A stretch of DNA of 64,000 nt from Hondaea fermentalgiana (taxonomy: Eukaryota > Sar > Bigyra > Thraustochytrida > Thraustochytriidae), in NCBI GenBank assembly GCA_014084085.1, contig NPFB01000035.1, forward strand, positions 225,278-289,277, read 5' to 3'. Position 1 is the stretch's first letter; every line of letters begins with the position of its first letter. The position numbers were made by a program, and so were the translations under genes. Under the pieces are notes generated by a model. It searched no databases, had not been told where the DNA came from, and saw nothing but the letters and a program-made list of their open reading frames with translations. Shown here in pieces: positions 1 to 7,914 of the stretch.

Positions 1-215
1 CCAAGTTGGGCACCGGACAGACCGCCTGAATGGTAATGTAGGGCGGGAGCGAGTCCCTCAAACACTGGCACGTATTAATTAAAAGTAAAGTATTACACCT
101 TAATCACCAACAACAGAAGCTAGAAAAGAGTAAAAGCAGCGAATCGTCATGTTATTTTGCGTGGTATACTGAATTTTGTTCTCAGAGCTCGATTGCGCCT
201 TGCTTGTTCACCAGT

Positions 216-1172
216 TCAGGTGTCCATACACGGATTGGCAAGTTCTACACGCTCACTTGTCAGAGGCGCTGTAAGCGACCAGTGCTGGCCGCCTTCGTCG
301 ACCAGGTAGCAGAAGCGTTCCCCTGCCCGGTCTGTCGGTTCGCAGTCCACTTGAGAAGCCCCGGCCTTCATCTTGTCAAACATGGTATCAACGTCCTTGG
401 GCTTGTCAAATTGAAGATCAAGCGTGACAAATGTACTCCCCGTGTCAACCACCTTGCGCACGATGGCACCATTGGGGTTCTTTTCGCGACAGGATACATC
501 CACAAGAACCACATCCTGACCGGCAACACGCATACGGCCGTACATGAGGAGATTGTGCTCCTTGGTGACCTTCTCATGAGTGATTTCAGCGTCGAAAAAC
601 TTCTTGTAGTACTGAAGCGCCTCGCGACCGCTCATAAGCGTGATGTACGGGAGAATTCCCGTAGTAGAGGGCCCAGACGCGGAAGAGGGCGAGCTTTGCG
701 ACTCATCTGGAACCTTGGAATCCACAGCAGCGTGCGCTGACGGCAACTTGGCCATAAAGCACCAGCTCTGACCGTACTTGTCGATCACACATGCGAAGCG
801 CTCGCCAAAGAACATGTCTTGGGCTTCACATACAGTCTTGACGTCGTCTGCTGCGGTCACGCGTGCATAAATTGTGTCGACCTTCTCGGGCTCGTCAAAG
901 TGCAGACAAATGTCTACCGAGGTTGCCCCCAAGTCTGCCACCTTGCGGCCAACTTCGGCATGCGGAGTCGGCATGCACTCGACTTCATTCGCACCAAGAA
1001 TCTCGCGACCGGCAAGATCTACTTGCGCCCACATGAGTGCCCCTGTCTCCGAGCGCATTTCTTCGCCGACGTTGGCGCCCATGGCGCGATATGCCTCGAG
1101 TGCGATGTTGGCACTCTTGAAGGACACGCCCACCGTCAGACGAGTAGCTACTGGAACACCCGGGGCCGCCAT
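216..1172 (-). CDS. Tandem VOC (glyoxalase/PhnB-fold) protein
   Basis: The 318-residue protein holds two copies of a vicinal-oxygen-chelate/PhnB-like unit, about residues 10-145 and 170-308. Each ends with the family's closing strand pattern: 'GERFACVIDKYGQSW' in the first and 'GERFCYLVDEGGQHWSL' in the second. Serine-rich linker residues (about 150-168) separate them. VOC proteins of this layout bind metal and act on small electrophiles or antibiotics, or serve only as folds; the substrate cannot be told here. Residues at the usual His/Glu metal positions are not clearly conserved, so catalysis is uncertain. No targeting peptide is obvious, so it is probably cytosolic. The first Met directly begins the structured region, which supports this start. 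The gene points toward the left edge of the window and its upstream spacer leads to the tRNA cluster. Confidence 0.8.
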   Translation of the reverse strand: MAAPGVPVATRLTVGVSFKSANIALEAYRAMGANVGEEMRSETGALMWAQVDLAGREILGANEVECMPTPHAEVGRKVADLGATSVDICLHFDEPEKVDTIYARVTAADDVKTVCEAQDMFFGERFACVIDKYGQSWCFMAKLPSAHAAVDSKVPDESQSSPSSASGPSTTGILPYITLMSGREALQYYKKFFDAEITHEKVTKEHNLLMYGRMRVAGQDVVLVDVSCREKNPNGAIVRKVVDTGSTFVTLDLQFDKPKDVDTMFDKMKAGASQVDCEPTDRAGERFCYLVDEGGQHWSLTAPLTSERVELANPCMDT

Positions 1173-1652
1173 TTCTCCGCGATCTCCTTGCCTCTTCGTT
1201 TCTCAATCCGAACTTTGGTGCTCCTCTGCGCTCTGCTTGTCTCTCTCTTCTTTCCTTGGGGAGCTTGTCGTTCAAGCTGGTCTTCGCTGTCGTTGCGGTT
1301 CTGCTGCTGTAGCAAGTCGTGAAGATTTGCGAGATTCATTCTGCAAAACACGAAAGCTTCTTTCTTCTCCGCGACGATCTCGATCTTGATCAGGGCTTGC
1401 GTCGCGAGTGCGTTTCGCTCGATCTTCATCATCATCTTCTTCTTCTTCTTCTCTTACGCAGAAGAAACTACCATAACCCTGGGTCAGACCTGGCATGGCG
1501 TCTGCATCGCGACGCAGGACTCGGAAGTTGTTCAAGGCCGATCAAAACTCAGAAATGGGCACAGCAGAGCTAGCTGACCCAGGGTTGGTTGTTGTCCCCT
1601 CGAACAGCGAACACGAGCAGAAGAAGGGGGAAAAATTTAATTAAAAATAAAA
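1173..1652. other. Spacer with 12-bp inverted repeat
   Basis: This is the upstream region of the VOC gene. It contains a pyrimidine-rich TTC run near 1436-1455 and a perfect 12-bp inverted repeat (AACCCTGGGTCA at 1475-1486, its complement at 1575-1586) enclosing 88 bp. An AT-rich tract at 1631-1652 lies just past the 3' end of the first tRNA-Cys and can act as its polymerase III terminator. I see no convincing protein gene. Confidence 0.5.
1475..1586. repeat. 112-bp element bounded by 12-bp inverted repeats
   Basis: The arms AACCCTGGGTCA (1475-1486) and TGACCCAGGGTT (1575-1586) are perfect reverse complements. The 88-bp interior has no long open frame. The flanks (ccat before, ggtt after) give no target-site duplication, so a MITE-like origin is only a possibility. 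It could also be a regulatory or structured-RNA element between the VOC gene and the tRNA genes. Confidence 0.4.
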
Positions 1653-1723
1653 GAGCCATTCGTGAATTGAACACGAGACCTGGTGAGCTGCAATCACCCG
1701 CTCTACCACTGAGCTAATGACTC
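1653..1723 (-). tRNA. tRNA-Cys (GCA), copy 1
   Basis: Read on the minus strand, the 71 nt fold into a full cloverleaf: acceptor GAGTCAT/ATGGCTC with one G-T pair, D-arm GCTC/GAGC, anticodon stem GGTGA/TCACC with loop TTGCAGC, and T-arm TCGTG/CACGA with loop TTCAATT. The anticodon is GCA, reading the UGC/UGU cysteine codons. There is no intron and no encoded CCA. A T-rich stretch on the transcribed strand follows immediately and fits a polymerase III terminator. The internal A box (TAGCTCAGTGG) and B box (GTTCAATTC) are present. Confidence 0.95.
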
Positions 1724-1967
1724 GAACGTGGGCTCTTGCCCACTCGTTAGAGCTAAGGGCGTGAGCTTGTTGATAGCCAATCTCGCAGTATCGAGCAGAA
1801 TTCGCGCAGCCATAGATTGCTGCTGCTGGCAGCGATCACAAAGCGTGCGTTCGCGTTAAGCAACCCCGAGCGAGGCGGCCGCAAGACAAGTGACTCGTAG
1901 CAGCAGCGAGTCTTTTCGCGAATGTAGCCTCGGTTCTACTTCGAAGGAAAAAAATCAAAAAAATAAA

Positions 1968-2038
1968 GAGCCATTCGTGAATTGAACACGAGACCTGGTG
2001 AGCTGCAATCACCCGCTCTGCCACTGAGCTAATGACTC
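1968..2038 (-). tRNA. tRNA-Cys (GCA), copy 2
   Basis: This copy is identical to copy 1 except for one base in the D loop (AGTGGCA in place of AGTGGTA); all stems and the GCA anticodon are intact. It lies 315 bp from copy 1. A/T-rich sequence follows the 3' end (1950-1967 on the plus strand), as expected for polymerase III termination. The flanks differ from those of the other copies, so only the tRNA itself is conserved. Confidence 0.95.
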
Positions 2039-2133
2039 ACATGTTGCCTCACACTGGCTAACCTCGCTTACTAGCAACAGTTGCTGCCAAGTCGCAAAAA
2101 AAAAAAAATGGAAGAAAAAAAGCAAAAAATTCA

Positions 2134-2204
2134 GAGCCATTCGTGAATTGAACACGAGACCTGGTGAGCTGCAATCACCCGCTCTACCACTGAGCTAATG
2201 ACTC
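2134..2204 (-). tRNA. tRNA-Cys (GCA), copy 3
   Basis: The sequence is the same as copy 1, 71 nt, with all cloverleaf arms paired and anticodon GCA. It lies 166 bp from copy 2. An unusually long A-rich tract on the plus strand (about 2096-2131) gives several T runs downstream of the transcript and should be an efficient terminator. Confidence 0.95.
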
Positions 2205-2526
2205 GCAACATCGCAAGAAGCCATTTCTGACTTGTGTTGGCTGTTGAGAAGAGAGAGCAATACCTCGTATATATAGTAATCAACCCAGTGGCCCTGGCCG
2301 AAGCGAGATCCCTCAAAGCTCGCTCGTCCCGCCTGCGGCCGTTCACGCCCGCCGAGCGTGAGAGGCGCGTGCGCGCGTGCGTGGAGCGCGTGCGTGGACT
2401 GCGTGCGGGAGGAAGAGCGAGCGCGCGAGGCGGATCTTGGATACGGCGCCGACGCAGGATCAAGGAGGTGATACCTTTGTCTGGGCCCAGAAGGCTGTCT
2501 TCGTTTGGGGAAAGGGAACGAGGACC
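2205..2526. other. Spacer between tRNA-Cys copy 3 and four-TM gene
   Basis: This stretch holds the likely promoter of the rightward four-TM gene and the upstream side of the third tRNA gene. A TATATATA run is at 2268-2275. The open frame that extends upstream of 2527 is Arg-rich and lacks protein-like composition, so it is treated as leader. Confidence 0.4.
2268..2276. promoter_or_regulatory. TATA-like element
   Basis: The run TATATATAG is the clearest TATA-like sequence in the neighbourhood. It lies about 250 bp upstream of the four-TM gene's ATG and about 65 bp upstream of tRNA-Cys copy 3 on the other strand. Either gene could use it, and no start site is known. Confidence 0.3.
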
Positions 2527-3207
2527 ATGTGCCTCGTGCCGGGCATGCTCGCGCCCGGGCCTTCGCGACCGTCGGCGTCTGCGGGGAGACTGGCAACAGG
2601 GCTCCTGGTTCTTACTTGCATCCAGCTCGTTGCTTCGCTAGGCTTGATCGTGAGCTTCTCGGTATGGGCCGTCTTGCTAAACCTTCTCTTTGTCGTGTAC
2701 GCCTACGCTGCAGTTGTGCGTCCTTTTCGCCAGGACGTGCCGCTTGTGTTTGTGGAAAACATCATTTGCTTTAGCATCATGTCTGCGATCAATGGCATCC
2801 TAAACATCTTCACCATGGTTGACCTCGCAACGCGGAAGCAGGTACTTTCGGAGAAGCTGAAACCGTGGCAATTTTATGCCGGTCTCACCTTTTTTGGACT
2901 TTCCACGGCATGTTTTCTGTTCATGTCAGTGCTGTCTCTTTTGCTCTATCGGGATCTGCGCGAGACTACAATACAGCTCGACGAGGAATCTGCGCCTTTC
3001 ATCGTGGGACGCCGGGGCAATGGTAGAGCTCCCCGCGGTGCGCAATCGTCTTCCTTTGGTTCCTTTGGGTATCCTCCGACAGGAACGTATGCGTCAGGCT
3101 CTGGGTCTCGCACATCTACCACGACCGTTGGAGGGTCTGCTCCTTCTTCTGCGGCAGCACCGTCTCGAGATCGTTTTCCCGGCAAAGGTTACAAACTGAA
3201 TGAATGA
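2527..3207 (+). CDS. Four-transmembrane protein of unknown function
   Basis: The protein has 226 residues when started at the Met at 2527 (context aggaccATGtgc). An upstream in-frame Met at 2377 would add 50 Arg-rich residues and is less likely. Four hydrophobic segments are visible: a paired stretch from about residue 21 to 65, one near 73-98 and one near 110-145. They are followed by a soluble, Ser/Gly/Pro-rich tail of about 75 residues containing an FGSFGYPP patch. The layout (short N-terminus, four TMs, cytosolic tail) resembles small tetraspan Golgi or vesicle proteins such as the TVP15/SCAMP/LAPTM types, but no family motif is clear. It converges with the SNase-like gene on the other strand. 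Confidence 0.7.
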   Translation: MCLVPGMLAPGPSRPSASAGRLATGLLVLTCIQLVASLGLIVSFSVWAVLLNLLFVVYAYAAVVRPFRQDVPLVFVENIICFSIMSAINGILNIFTMVDLATRKQVLSEKLKPWQFYAGLTFFGLSTACFLFMSVLSLLLYRDLRETTIQLDEESAPFIVGRRGNGRAPRGAQSSSFGSFGYPPTGTYASGSGSRTSTTTVGGSAPSSAAAPSRDRFPGKGYKLNE

Positions 3208-3468
3208 TGTAAGATGTATACAAAATGCAGAGAGATGTGTGCTTAGTATTTTTGGTGAGAGAACAATAAAGGGGTGGAGGATGACTTTTGCCTGGCGTAT
3301 CTTTCAAGGAGTAGGCGTGGCATATTCTATTTTCTCCAACTAGAAATCACCGCAAAGAAGGATGATCTCCGCCGAGCTCAACATCAACGACAGACCTGGC
3401 TTGCGTCTTTCTCGCGCTAGTGAGCTGATAATTGTCTTGTAGAGCTTAGTCCCTTTACGTCTTGGGCC

Positions 3469-4119
3469 TCACGAGTAAGGCGCAGTCTTGCAAAGTTTTT
3501 CGAGAGCTGCATCCATCTCGCGTATGTGAGTGAGATCCGTCGAGGCCTCGCGGCCAGGAGCGGCGTCTGGATCAGCACGTGCCTTGCCATTCTTGACGAG
3601 ATCAGCGGCCAAATCGGCATTTAAGCCGTATTGGACATGTGCTAGCAGGGTATTGGGCTCGGCATCTTGTGGTCCTCGCGAGAGAACTCGAAGGCGAACC
3701 TGGTCGCCTGGCTTTACGAGCAAATCAGCCTCGCCAGGTGGCTCGAGACTTTCCACGCCAAAGACGCGCACAGGAAAGACTGCGCTTTTGTCTACGAACG
3801 GCCACACGCGTAGTCCGAACCACCAGCTCAGAGGGGGTTCGTGCCAAACATGAAGAACGGCGGGCTTTGGTCCTGACGCGGCAGAGCTTCGCGCCCTTAC
3901 ATTTGCAGGAAAATTCTCGGTGCCAACAGCAGCGACGCGAGCTACGAGCTTTTTGCGCGCACTCAGGTCAGCCGCCGTCACCTGCACGTCCGGATGTTTG
4001 ATTTGGCGTCCGAAACGCGAGCGCTTCACCAGGACAAACGCGGCCCCCACGAGAATGACCTCATTTGCCAACCTAATTTCGCGCCAGCGCTCTGCGACCA
4101 AGTCACTCAGCCATTCCAT
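3469..4119 (-). CDS. SNase-like OB-fold membrane-anchored protein (C3orf33-like)
   Basis: The 216-residue protein has one N-terminal hydrophobic segment (about residues 18-34), then a region that reads like a staphylococcal-nuclease/OB-fold domain (about 90-190). The latter includes 'FPVRVFGVESLEPPGE', a strand 'VRLRVLSRG', and the closing 'LNADLAADLVKNGKARAD', which matches the SNase element 'ln..lv..GlA'. The active-site Arg/Glu constellation of true nucleases is not evident, so it is probably non-catalytic. The overall plan resembles metazoan C3orf33. The role is unknown. The gene is convergent with the four-TM gene and in the same orientation as the valyl-tRNA synthetase gene behind it. 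Confidence 0.55.
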   Translation of the reverse strand: MEWLSDLVAERWREIRLANEVILVGAAFVLVKRSRFGRQIKHPDVQVTAADLSARKKLVARVAAVGTENFPANVRARSSAASGPKPAVLHVWHEPPLSWWFGLRVWPFVDKSAVFPVRVFGVESLEPPGEADLLVKPGDQVRLRVLSRGPQDAEPNTLLAHVQYGLNADLAADLVKNGKARADPDAAPGREASTDLTHIREMDAALEKLCKTAPYS

Positions 4120-4444
4120 ATTGAGTCTTTTGGGGCGCTCGCTCCACGGTGCGCCGAGCGCCCTCTTCTAGCCCGTCTTCCTCCGGCTCCCCCCCGGCCC
4201 CCTCTCGCCACCCCGGGTCGCGACGCTTCTCACACTATGCGTAGAACTCAACTGGCCTCGTTCGTGTTTTGCTTTGGTAGTGACAAGGTGCTGACCGAGT
4301 TGAACTGCAAGATCCAAGAACCAGCTCATACTATGTCATACCCACGGACGAACAAGAGAGGAAAAAGGAATCAAGCAAGCAAACAAAACAGTAATGAGGA
4401 TCATTCATTCGTGGTGAAAAGGAGAGACGCGTGCAGAGGCCCAA
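4120..4444. other. Spacer between ValRS and SNase-like gene
   Basis: The stretch lies between two minus-strand genes and must hold the ValRS 3' end signals and the SNase-like gene's promoter. It has a C-rich tract at 4180-4207 and nothing I can identify as a gene. Confidence 0.4.
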
Positions 4445-7400
4445 CTAGGTCCGGCGAATCATGCTCTCCAGCGCGTCCTTGGCATTCAAAAGAGTCTGCC
4501 GCTCGTTCTCAAGTTTAAGAATCGTGCCAGCGTCCTGCTCTTGAACGTGCGCGGGCGCCTTGGCGTACCGAGGGCTCTCTCGCCGACTTTGCCACTTGTC
4601 AAGCGTCTTTGAGATCTTCTCTGCCTTCTTCGCCAGACGCCCCACCTCCTTGGCAATCTTGTCCGCATCACCAGCCTCAACCTCGACCTCCAGGCGCGCA
4701 ACAACGCCAGACTGGACAACCATTTCGAGCGAAGATGCGTTTGATGACGGCGAGGACGAAGCCGTCTCCACGCGGACATTTGCGGCTCGAGTGAGATGCT
4801 GCACGAGTCGTTGACCCGCCGCTTGCGCGAGGAAACAGTCCTCGTGCGTTTCCTCGAGAACGAAGCAAATCTCGCGAAAGAGCTTGCTCGACTCCACTAC
4901 GCCCTTGAGCTTGTCACGAAGAGCCCGCGTCGCATGCACTGCATCGATGATCAAGCCGACCTTTTCTTCAACAGTCGAGTCCCGCAGACCGGCAAGCTCG
5001 TCCGCGCTGGGGTACCTTGTCTCGGTGATGCTCGTTGTCGTGTCGAAGCCTGGGCTCACCTGCGCGTGAAGACGATGCCAAAGCTCCTCCGTGCAAAAGG
5101 GCGCGACGGGGTGGAGCAGACGCAGCGAGGCGTCGAGACTACTAACGAGGGCATCCGGATCAGGCCGTAGCTTGCTCGTCTCAATGTAAACGTCACAAAG
5201 GTCGTTCACGACAAAGTCTTGCGCTGCTTGTGTAAAGTCCGCAAAGTTGGCGCTCTCCAACGACGTGTTGCATCGCTCCACCGTGCTCGCAAGTCTGCTG
5301 CGGATCCATCGGGTCATGACATCGCGAGCGGCGTCAGCAGCAGCGTCGGACTCCTTTTCCTGCTCTACATCATTCGCTATGGTCATGAGCACGAAACGCT
5401 GTGCGTTCCAGAGCTTGTTGCAAAAGTGCTTCCATACCTCAACACGACCAATGTCCAAATTGATCGCACTGCTTGCGTTCATGTACGAAGCAAGCGCAAG
5501 ACGCTGCGCATCGGTCCCGCATGCAGGAATGCCCTGCGGGAATTCTTGCTCGAGAGACTTGAGGGCGCGCTTCACCTCGCTCGCAGCCAAATTGCCCTGA
5601 CGTACGCCATCTTGCAGTGTTTCGAGACTGACACCATCCATCACATGCAGCGGATCAATCACATTGCCCAGAGACTTGGACATCTTCCGGCCCTGTCTGT
5701 CGCGGATCATTGGATGCAAGAGCACCCGAGGAAAAGGCAGACCTCCATCAGGCCTAAGCTCGGAGCTTAAGAACACCATTCGGGCCACCCAGAAGAACAG
5801 GATATCCGCACCGGTTTCCATAAGTGACAATGGATAGCGATCCAATGCGCTCATTTCCTTGTCGGGCCATCCTTGCGCCGACATGGCAAAGAGGCCCGAC
5901 GAAAACCATGTGTCAAGGACATCAGGATCTTGTTCAAGCTCCAAAGTCTCCAAGGCGCGGCCCGTGTCTCGCGAAGCAAGTGCTGCTGCTTCCTCGTGCG
6001 TTTCTGCCACCCACCACCTGTCCTCGACGTCGCCAGCGATGCGATATGCGGGGATGCGATGGCCCCACCACAATTGCCGCGACACACACCAGTCATGGAT
6101 CTTGGACAAAAATTCACGCCATGTCTTGGCGTGCCATGCAGGTTCGAGCTGCAAGTCGCCCGTCTCCACGGCCTTGAGTGCACGCTCCGCCATACGATCG
6201 CAGTTCACGAACCACTGCGGCTTGAGAAGAGGCTCAATCACATCGCCTGAGCGCGAGCAACGTGCCAGTCGCATGGGGTTCGCGCGTTTGCCGCGGTATA
6301 AGCCAGCCTCATCCAGCGCTTTGACAAGCTTTTCTCGCGCCTCAAATCGGCCCATGCCTTCCCAGGTGGGACCGCACGTGGCGTTGAGAGTGGCGTCATC
6401 ATTGAGCATGTTGACGATTTCGAGGCCGTGCCGTTGCGCACATGCAAAATCGTTCTCGTCGTGCGCTGGAGTGATCTTGACGGCTCCGGTGCCCTGCTCC
6501 GGATCGACGAGGTCAGCATCCAGCACGATTGGCAACGTTCGTCCCGGAAACATGGGGTGCTCCACGCGTCCGCCGTGCAAGTGCTTGTACCTCGGGTCTT
6601 CAGGGTGAATGGCCACGGCAGCATCACCAAGCATGGTTTCTAATCGCGTGGTGCTCACGACCAATTCGCCGCCGCCCTGTACCGGGTATGCAAAATCGTG
6701 CATGACGCCAAACTCGACGGCCTTGTCCTGGCCTGGCAACGAGAGCCGTGTTGGTTTTGTGATCTCCTCCGAGTCCACCTCGAGGTCCGAGATCACAGTG
6801 CGTAAATGCGGGCACCAGTTCACCAAGCGTTCGCTACGGTACACGAGTCCCTTCTCGTGCAACTGCACGAAGGCTCGTGTTGCAGCGCGATACCTTGTGT
6901 CGTCCATGGTAAAGACTTTTTGTTTCCAATCGAGACTAGCTCCCATGCGACGCAACTGATTGTCGATGCGTCCATTGTAATCCTCGTACCATTTCCAGAC
7001 TTCTTGCAAGAAGCGCTCGCGGCCCAGATCGTGTCGCGTTACACCTTGGGTCTTGGCGAGACGACGTTCCACTGCGCTTTGCGTTGCAATACCTGCGTGA
7101 TCAACACCTGGGATCCACTGTGTGTCGAACCCTTGCATTCGCCGCCACCGCACAAGTGTGTCCTGCACCGTCACGGTGAGCGCATGGCCAATGTGCAGCT
7201 GGCCCGTCACATTTGGCGGCGGGATGACCATGGTGAATTTCTCGCCCTCGCCTCGCGGCGCGAAGCTCCCGCGGCGCTCCCACCACGCGTAGACTTCTTT
7301 TTCCACCTCGCCGGGCACAAACGAGGACCCGTACGTCCGCGCGTGGCACGGGTGCTCCTCCCGAGCGGCCTGCTGGCCCGGCGCCGGCGTCGGCGGCTGC

Positions 7401-7570
7401 TCGCGGCCGGCATCCTGGCCTCCACAGCTCGAGCTGCCTGCGCGCCGCGCGCTGCGGCCGGGCCTGCGCGCTACCGCGAGAGGCCCGCGACGGGCAGCTT
7501 GCGCTCCGAGTTGCACTCGAGCCAGCATGGTGCCCTGACTCGTGCCTCGCGGGCGCGTCCTTGCAGGCAC
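4445..7570 (-). CDS. VARS: Valyl-tRNA synthetase
   Basis: The enzyme charges tRNA-Val with valine and edits mischarged Thr. The class Ia signatures are complete: 'HIGH' at residues 126-129 inside PPPNVTGQLHIGHAL, and 'KMSKS' at 629-633. The connective-peptide editing region includes STTRLETMLGD and GTGAVKITPAHD. An anticodon-binding domain follows, and a C-terminal coiled coil (about 960-1041) is typical of ValRS. At 1041 residues it is close to eukaryotic ValRS without the metazoan GST extension. The first 75-80 residues are rich in Arg, Ala and Ser and poor in acids, like a mitochondrial presequence. A second Met at residue 15 (7528) could give a shorter form. A single gene may serve cytosol and mitochondrion, but that is inference. 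It shares a 344-bp divergent spacer with the ARMH1-like gene. Confidence 0.97.
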   Translation of the reverse strand: MPARTRPRGTSQGTMLARVQLGAQAARRGPLAVARRPGRSARRAGSSSCGGQDAGREQPPTPAPGQQAAREEHPCHARTYGSSFVPGEVEKEVYAWWERRGSFAPRGEGEKFTMVIPPPNVTGQLHIGHALTVTVQDTLVRWRRMQGFDTQWIPGVDHAGIATQSAVERRLAKTQGVTRHDLGRERFLQEVWKWYEDYNGRIDNQLRRMGASLDWKQKVFTMDDTRYRAATRAFVQLHEKGLVYRSERLVNWCPHLRTVISDLEVDSEEITKPTRLSLPGQDKAVEFGVMHDFAYPVQGGGELVVSTTRLETMLGDAAVAIHPEDPRYKHLHGGRVEHPMFPGRTLPIVLDADLVDPEQGTGAVKITPAHDENDFACAQRHGLEIVNMLNDDATLNATCGPTWEGMGRFEAREKLVKALDEAGLYRGKRANPMRLARCSRSGDVIEPLLKPQWFVNCDRMAERALKAVETGDLQLEPAWHAKTWREFLSKIHDWCVSRQLWWGHRIPAYRIAGDVEDRWWVAETHEEAAALASRDTGRALETLELEQDPDVLDTWFSSGLFAMSAQGWPDKEMSALDRYPLSLMETGADILFFWVARMVFLSSELRPDGGLPFPRVLLHPMIRDRQGRKMSKSLGNVIDPLHVMDGVSLETLQDGVRQGNLAASEVKRALKSLEQEFPQGIPACGTDAQRLALASYMNASSAINLDIGRVEVWKHFCNKLWNAQRFVLMTIANDVEQEKESDAAADAARDVMTRWIRSRLASTVERCNTSLESANFADFTQAAQDFVVNDLCDVYIETSKLRPDPDALVSSLDASLRLLHPVAPFCTEELWHRLHAQVSPGFDTTTSITETRYPSADELAGLRDSTVEEKVGLIIDAVHATRALRDKLKGVVESSKLFREICFVLEETHEDCFLAQAAGQRLVQHLTRAANVRVETASSSPSSNASSLEMVVQSGVVARLEVEVEAGDADKIAKEVGRLAKKAEKISKTLDKWQSRRESPRYAKAPAHVQEQDAGTILKLENERQTLLNAKDALESMIRRT

Positions 7571-7914
7571 CTGGCCCAGCGCTCGCTGCTTTGGGGGTTT
7601 GGGTGGTGCTTATTCGTCATTTCGTCTTGTCTCGCCGACTCGTATCTCGTCGTGTCCAGCTTCGAACATCTGACGTCACTTCGAAGCAACGAACGGGATA
7701 TACTTCTCGCTGGGGCGCTGCGTGTCACCGTGCCCTCCAAGATTGACGATATCAGAGCAGACCTTAACTCTTCTTCTTGGGCTCGCCTCCTGGCGATCTG
7801 ATTGTCCTTCGTTTTTGTTTATGTGTAAGAGCAGAGCAAAGCACGGTGGTAGTACACACTCCTGTCAAAAGGCGATTTGCGAACGGATCTGAGCTGAGCA
7901 TGGAATAACAAACA
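7571..7914. other. Divergent promoter region, ValRS / ARMH1-like
   Basis: This 344-bp spacer separates two divergent starts and probably contains both promoters. I see no TATA box in a clear position, no repeat and no RNA gene. Confidence 0.4.
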
